From: Flavobacterium laiguense
GTDB lineage: Bacteria; Bacteroidota; Bacteroidia; Flavobacteriales; Flavobacteriaceae
Assembly (NCBI RefSeq): GCF_003097655.1
Contig: NZ_QCZH01000001.1
Span: 372,001-436,000, forward strand
DNA length: 64,000 nt
Direction of reading: 5' to 3'
The notes beneath the pieces were generated by a model, which worked only from the letters and a program-made list of their open reading frames with translations, ran no database searches and was not told the DNA's origin. Of this stretch, positions 58,797 through 64,000 are shown one piece after another; position 1 is the first letter of the stretch, and each line of letters begins with the position of its first letter. A program made the position numbers and the translations under genes.

Positions 58797-61700
58797 ATGA
58801 AAAAACCTACTTTTTCGAAATTTTCTTTTGTTGCTTTTTTGTTTTTATTTAGTTTTTACTCATTTGGGCAAAATCTAGTCCCCTTTAACGTTAGATACAA
58901 TACCACTATTAAAGGCGATATGCTTTTGATAGGGAATAACTTACTTAGTGTTGATCCTACAGCAGCATATGATAATGTTGATAATGCTAATGGTGATATC
59001 GATTGCCCAGGCTTGATAAATGTGGATATTGATGGAGATTCAAATACGTTTAATTCCAGTAGTGCTGATTTAACTGTTCCAACTACAGGTACTACCAAAT
59101 GCTATAAAATTAAATATGCTGGATTGTATTGGGGAGCTGTAAGAAATGGTACTGCCCCTATTACATCGATAAAATTTAAAGTACCTGGAGCGACGACGTA
59201 TGAAGTATTAACGGGAACTAAAATTTATTCTAAAACGGGTAAAGGAACTGGACAAAAAAATATTTTTGAACCATCTGATGAGCCTGGTGCGGTCGGAATG
59301 CAGAACGAATATGCCAAATTAGGCCCCAAACCCAAACCTATACCGGTGACTTGTGATAATACTACAGGCGCAGGTTCCTATGCCTGTTACGTCGATGTAA
59401 CCTCTTATTTAAATTCGACAAATCCAAATGGGACATACACAGTTGCGGATGTATCGACAGCAATAGGGACTAATGGAGGTACAGGTCTTTCTGCAGGTTG
59501 GTCTCTTTACATTGTATACGAAGATCCGACAATGACCAGTAAAAACATTACATCTTTTGATGGTTTTACGTTTGTCAGTAGTGGAAATTCTCAGGACATT
59601 AATGTTTCCGGATTTAAAACAATTCCTACGGGTCCTGTTCGCGCAAAATATGCATTTAGTGCATTAGAGGGTGATAAACCTTATGATGGTGATTATTTAT
59701 CAATTAATGGAACAATCATTGACGCAACTAATAGTGCAAATAAAACAATCCGACCTAGTGACAATTTTTTTAATAGCTCAGTTTCTTATATCAATCCCGT
59801 AACGAAAACACCGGAACTCTTTACAACAAGAAATCCAAATAGTTCGAATACTTTAGGATTTGATGCAGGGATTATAGAGGTTCCCAATTCAGGTAATACT
59901 GTAATTGCGAATGGCGCTACTTCAGCTACAATCCATTTGGATAGTGATTGGGATCTTTATTACTTTTATTTTAATGCGTTTTCGGTTGAAATCATTGAAC
60001 CTAAAATTGTACTTACCAAGGTCGTTCAAGATAAAGCAGGGAAAGATATCGGGAATAAGAATGTGACACGTGGGGACGAACTTTATTATGTTATCGGTGT
60101 TACAAATTCAGGCAATGATGATGCGACTTCTTTAACTATTCGAGATGTTTTGCCAATAAATACAATTTTTAATTATCCCTCGGATATGAGTCCATTACCC
60201 GATGGAGTTACAGTTAAAAGTTACAATGCGACTACAAGAGAGATTGTTTTTGAAATTGAGAATAGAGTTGTTGAGGAAGGGGATGCTACTTTTGAAATTC
60301 GTTTCAAAGTACAAGTGGTTCCTGATTGCAACATGTTGAGTGATGCGTGTTCCAATAGTATTGATAATTCTGCTTATGCAACTTATAAAGGGACTTTGAA
60401 TCCTTTATTTACAATATCTGACGATCCTAGTGTTAATGCCAATTCAGGATGTTTGCTAACTCCAAAAGCCACAAACTTTTTAGTGGGAATGGATGATTGT
60501 AAGTATAGCAAAGATATGGTTTTGTGTGGGACAGGTCTTGTTTTAAAAGCCGCTAATGGATACAATACTTATTCGTGGTCTTCCAGTCCTACTGGTTCCC
60601 CAGTAATTGGAACAGGGCAAACATTTACCGCAACTACAGCAGGTACGTATTATGTGCACAATACCGCCGTTGCTCCTTGCTTATCGATAGATCAGGTGTT
60701 TAATGTAAGTCTTTTTGGGGCTACAACTCCGAATCCATTGTTGCTTTTTGTAGATCAAGAGGTAATTTGTACCAGTGGTGGAAAAAAATTGCACAATATC
60801 TTTTTGTGTGGTGCCAATGATACTCGATTAATTAAGACGGGTGTTTCGGATGGTTCGACCATTGTTTGGGAAAAATTGAATGAAAGTGCTACTTGTCCTG
60901 CGGCAACTAACACCACACTATGTGCCAACGAAAGTGGCGCTTGCACTTGGACAGAAATGGGAACTGGTCCCGATTATTTGGTCGATACTTCAGGGCAATT
61001 CAGGATAACTCTTACTTATTCTGGAGGATGTTTCGTCCGGTTTTATTTTAATGTTTTCCAGAATTTATTAAAACCAACAGCTACTTCTTCCGATAACTAT
61101 TGCAATACCCCAGCCAAGATTATTGTGGGGGGTGTTGGTAATGGATATGAATTTAGTCTGGACGGTACAACCTATCAAGCCAGCAATGAATTTCCTAATC
61201 CTTCTTTTCCTGTTGTTGCAGCAGGTACATACACTGCTTATATTAGACAAACAGGGGTTGTTAAAGGGTGTGTTTTTAAAGTAGAAGATATTAAAATTCT
61301 GGATAAGGTTTTAAAAGTTGCTGCAACTAAAATTGTGCAACCACTTTGTTTTGGAGATAAAGGTTCAATCAAAGTAGCGGCGAATGGTGTTAGAGGACAA
61401 TATATTTATACGTTATATAAAGATGGTGTTTTTGATCAGAAGTCTGTACTTACAAATGATGATACGTATACATTTGGAAATTTAGACGGTGGTACCACTA
61501 CCCCTTTGTCTCCAATCACCTATAAAATTGAGGTAACTACTGATGATGGCTGTACGGGTTCTGTAGATGTACAATTAATTATGCCGGACTTACTGAAAGC
61601 TACGTCTTCGCTTACAAAACCATTTACATGTACAGATGGAGAAGTTACAATAAGCCCAGTTGGAGGAACTTCACCGTATGTTTATAATGTGAATAGTGCT

Positions 61701-64000
61701 TCTGCCAACCAATCTGTACCTGAAATTGTAGTTAAGAATCCATTGCCAGCCGCTGGAATTTATAATGTTGAAGTGATTGATTATAACGGCTGTAAAGCTA
61801 AAACGGCAATTACGGTAAGTAATATTCCAAAACCGGAGTACACCGTTTCAAAAAACGATATCCAATGTTACGGAACTAAATCGGGCGAAATCAAATTTAA
61901 TGTAACCAATGAGTATGGCTATACCTTATCTTATGGTATTAGTATTGATAATGGAATAACCTATACGTATGCAAGTCCTGCAAACGCGACCCTTTCGAAT
62001 CTTGCAGCCGGTGATTATTATGTAATGCTAAAATATTCGATGAGCGGTACAGATTGTTTAGATACACCGCAAAAAATAACGATAACGGAACCAGTTGCTG
62101 CTTTAACGGCATCTGCGGGAGTATCTGAACTGGCGGGATGTGGTCCAGGTACAGTACAATTTCCTAAAGACGACGGAAAAATCCGCATTACCAACCCTCA
62201 AGGCGGGACACCATTTGCAGGGCCAAATCCATATTTGTATAGTTTCGATAATCAGAATACGTGGGTCCCTACGAATGATTATTATATGCCTGTGGGTATT
62301 TACACTGTTTATATCAAAGATGCTAATGGGTGTATATTTCCTATGCCAAACATTACCATCGATCCCAAGCCGGTAGATCCTACAATTGACGTTTCATCGC
62401 CTGCTTTCAATTGTAATGGGACGGCAAGTAGCACGATAACGGTTACTAATCCAGCCAGTGCGGTGTATGATTATACCTATTCGCTGGATGGGACGGCTAA
62501 TGGTAACGTGCCTGCTAATGTTTTTGTCGGGGTTCCGTCTGGGGCGCATACCGTAAATGTGGGGTATGTATTAAAAAGTGTTACCACGTTCAGTAATTTG
62601 CTGAATGAAGATTTTGGTACAGGTTCAGAAATTTCTTCACCGGGTATTAATCCTGCTTTTTGCTGGGAGAGGCAAAACTTTTTGACTTGTGATAAAAACG
62701 GAACTTTAAATAACGGAGAATATACGGTTACTAATACTCTAAAGAATAGCCCATGGCCTGGCTGGAATAATCCGGTAGACCATACGACCGGTAGTGCAAC
62801 CGGTAGGTATATGGCTGTTGATGCAGGGGTCGCTATACCAGCGGGCGCAGTGTTGTACCGAAAACAAATCAAGGATGTTATCCCAAACCAACCGATACAA
62901 GTTAAATTTTTTGCCACAAATTTATTAAAAGTAGGAAATACACAACCAAATGCCTCTTTAACAGTTGAAGTACAAACGAGCTCAGGAACGGCTTTGTCAT
63001 CAAGCTCTACTGGAGGGATTCCTAAAACAAATGGTTGGGTTGAATTTAACAGAACTATAAATCCAGGAAACAATACTACTTTAGATTTTGTATTAAAATT
63101 AGATAATCCAGGTATTGATGGGATTGATTTTGCTGTAGATGACATTCAAGTCTATCAGCTTCCCAAAGCCTGTGTTACCCAAAAAGACTTTAAAATAGTA
63201 GTGGCCAGCAACCAAGCTTTTGCGGCTTCTGTTACGGGAACTTCCGACATGAGTTGCGCAGGATTGAGTGATGGAAAAATTATTATAGCAGCTCAAAATT
63301 TTAATACTACTACTGGTTTTGAGTATTCTAAAGATGGTATCACTTGGCTTACTTCTACCACTTCGCCAGTAACTCTTATCGACTTAGGATCAGGGGCTTA
63401 TGTGTCGCAAGTGCGTTATAATGCGGCGGGTGCTTGTACATTGACGTTAACGCAACAAACCATTAATGCTCCTGCGCCTATAGTGGTAAAAACGACTCCA
63501 ACGGTAGCTACTTGTCTTCCAAATGGTGGCGCTACGGTAGATGCGACAGGTACAATGGGAGGAACGGGTGCTTATACTATTCAGTTGGTAAATACCGTGG
63601 CTCCTCTTACTGTAACCAATTTTCCTTCTACTTTAATTTTAAATAATGTTGCTCCAGGAACGTATACTATTGTGGTTAGGGATGCCAATGGTTGTAAACC
63701 AACCACAGACCCTACTATAACAATTGCACAACCTGCAGCCCCAACTGCGACTATAGATCCTACCTCTAATTTGTGTTTTGACCCTACCACGGGTGCCAAT
63801 ATCACTGTAAATGTAATAGGAGGAGTAGGGCCTTATACCTATAAATCAATATTGAATGGAGGTACGCCAAGTGGCGCCAGCGCCACTTTTGATGGCCCAC
63901 CATTCCCAGCCAAATTTACTTATAATACTACCGTTACCGGTACGTATGCTTTTGAAGTTACGGATAGTTATGGTTGTAAAGTAACAACGGCTGATCAAGT
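58797..64000 (+). CDS. sprB: SprB-like giant gliding adhesin, 5' part (runs off the window)
   Basis: The frame from ATG 58797 stays open to the right edge (at least 1,734 codons). The signal peptide FVAFLFLFSFYSFGQ is followed by an N-terminal domain of about 380 residues resembling DUF3344-type surface proteins (CYKIKYAGLYWGAVRNGTAP; GWSLYIVYEDPTM). A DUF11-type domain follows (about 400-520: GDELYYVIGVTNSGNDDATS). From about residue 840 there are SprB-type repeats, each starting near a Cys-x-G and ending in GxYxVxVxDxNGC (for example YNVEVIDYNGCKAKT, YTVYIKDANGCIF, YTIVVRDANGCKP). Between repeats lies a jelly-roll-like insert (about 1262-1460). SprB is the roughly 670-kDa cell-surface adhesin moved along the cell for gliding in F. 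johnsoniae. The C-terminus and sprF should follow outside. Confidence 0.8.
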   Translation, partial: MKKPTFSKFSFVAFLFLFSFYSFGQNLVPFNVRYNTTIKGDMLLIGNNLLSVDPTAAYDNVDNANGDIDCPGLINVDIDGDSNTFNSSSADLTVPTTGTTKCYKIKYAGLYWGAVRNGTAPITSIKFKVPGATTYEVLTGTKIYSKTGKGTGQKNIFEPSDEPGAVGMQNEYAKLGPKPKPIPVTCDNTTGAGSYACYVDVTSYLNSTNPNGTYTVADVSTAIGTNGGTGLSAGWSLYIVYEDPTMTSKNITSFDGFTFVSSGNSQDINVSGFKTIPTGPVRAKYAFSALEGDKPYDGDYLSINGTIIDATNSANKTIRPSDNFFNSSVSYINPVTKTPELFTTRNPNSSNTLGFDAGIIEVPNSGNTVIANGATSATIHLDSDWDLYYFYFNAFSVEIIEPKIVLTKVVQDKAGKDIGNKNVTRGDELYYVIGVTNSGNDDATSLTIRDVLPINTIFNYPSDMSPLPDGVTVKSYNATTREIVFEIENRVVEEGDATFEIRFKVQVVPDCNMLSDACSNSIDNSAYATYKGTLNPLFTISDDPSVNANSGCLLTPKATNFLVGMDDCKYSKDMVLCGTGLVLKAANGYNTYSWSSSPTGSPVIGTGQTFTATTAGTYYVHNTAVAPCLSIDQVFNVSLFGATTPNPLLLFVDQEVICTSGGKKLHNIFLCGANDTRLIKTGVSDGSTIVWEKLNESATCPAATNTTLCANESGACTWTEMGTGPDYLVDTSGQFRITLTYSGGCFVRFYFNVFQNLLKPTATSSDNYCNTPAKIIVGGVGNGYEFSLDGTTYQASNEFPNPSFPVVAAGTYTAYIRQTGVVKGCVFKVEDIKILDKVLKVAATKIVQPLCFGDKGSIKVAANGVRGQYIYTLYKDGVFDQKSVLTNDDTYTFGNLDGGTTTPLSPITYKIEVTTDDGCTGSVDVQLIMPDLLKATSSLTKPFTCTDGEVTISPVGGTSPYVYNVNSASANQSVPEIVVKNPLPAAGIYNVEVIDYNGCKAKTAITVSNIPKPEYTVSKNDIQCYGTKSGEIKFNVTNEYGYTLSYGISIDNGITYTYASPANATLSNLAAGDYYVMLKYSMSGTDCLDTPQKITITEPVAALTASAGVSELAGCGPGTVQFPKDDGKIRITNPQGGTPFAGPNPYLYSFDNQNTWVPTNDYYMPVGIYTVYIKDANGCIFPMPNITIDPKPVDPTIDVSSPAFNCNGTASSTITVTNPASAVYDYTYSLDGTANGNVPANVFVGVPSGAHTVNVGYVLKSVTTFSNLLNEDFGTGSEISSPGINPAFCWERQNFLTCDKNGTLNNGEYTVTNTLKNSPWPGWNNPVDHTTGSATGRYMAVDAGVAIPAGAVLYRKQIKDVIPNQPIQVKFFATNLLKVGNTQPNASLTVEVQTSSGTALSSSSTGGIPKTNGWVEFNRTINPGNNTTLDFVLKLDNPGIDGIDFAVDDIQVYQLPKACVTQKDFKIVVASNQAFAASVTGTSDMSCAGLSDGKIIIAAQNFNTTTGFEYSKDGITWLTSTTSPVTLIDLGSGAYVSQVRYNAAGACTLTLTQQTINAPAPIVVKTTPTVATCLPNGGATVDATGTMGGTGAYTIQLVNTVAPLTVTNFPSTLILNNVAPGTYTIVVRDANGCKPTTDPTITIAQPAAPTATIDPTSNLCFDPTTGANITVNVIGGVGPYTYKSILNGGTPSGASATFDGPPFPAKFTYNTTVTGTYAFEVTDSYGCKVTTADQ

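Overview
The window is an ordinary chromosomal stretch of a Flavobacterium-like member of the Bacteroidota. It is AT-rich. Many genes are preceded by the Bacteroidota promoter type (TTG, 17-24 nt, TAnnTTTG) and show no clear Shine-Dalgarno sequence. There is a DUF4175 gene, several SPOR or SprF-type proteins, a protein with a type IX secretion (T9SS) type-B C-terminal sorting domain, and the 5' part of a giant SprB-like gliding adhesin. No rRNA, CRISPR array, intact insertion sequence or prophage was seen. One tRNA (Cys, GCA) is present.

Layout. 0-20 kb is housekeeping: tatA, tex, rpiB, rnr, tRNA-Cys, folB, glnS, a YtxH/holin-like envelope trio, an SPFH protein, gltX, DUF4175 and ybeY. 20.1-22.6 kb holds mnmG (gidA) flanked by five near-perfect parS sites, so this is probably part of the centromere-like zone near the replication origin, although parA/parB are not in view. 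22.6-35 kb is an accessory, decaying region: a frameshifted GNAT gene, a methyltransferase, an OmpH-like lipoprotein, a Pif1-like helicase, a highly structured non-coding element, and a JAB/MPN-like lipoprotein gene. The last is followed by tandemly duplicated small lipoprotein genes and truncated cassette copies. Then come a NUDIX gene with an in-frame stop, a TetR regulator with its operator abutting its promoter, a cupin, a frameshifted Crp/Fnr gene and an MBL-fold hydrolase. 36-51 kb is housekeeping again: an HU-CCDC81/SPOR protein, dprA, a D-lactate/glycolate-type FAD/Fe-S oxidoreductase, a phosphatase-phosphoglycerate dehydrogenase fusion, DUF1338 with a divergent Lrp regulator, trpS and plsC with overlapping divergent promoters, recA, and the holB-doxX-thioesterase operon.

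51.5-64 kb is the gliding motility locus. It has a small secreted protein, a beta-helix-like secreted protein, an SprC-like protein with a T9SS type-B sorting domain, and an SprD-like protein (SprF/PorP-type barrel, long 16-residue alanine-rich repeat helix, SPOR-like end). Last comes the start of sprB, which stays open through the right edge with at least 1,734 codons. Together these should build and export the mobile surface adhesin that drives gliding.

Most worth a second look: the duplicated JAB-lipoprotein/small-lipoprotein cassette at 27.7-31 kb (possibly an effector/immunity-like pair), the SprD architecture, the long hairpins before sprC and sprB, the parS cluster, and the structured RNA candidate at 27.4 kb.
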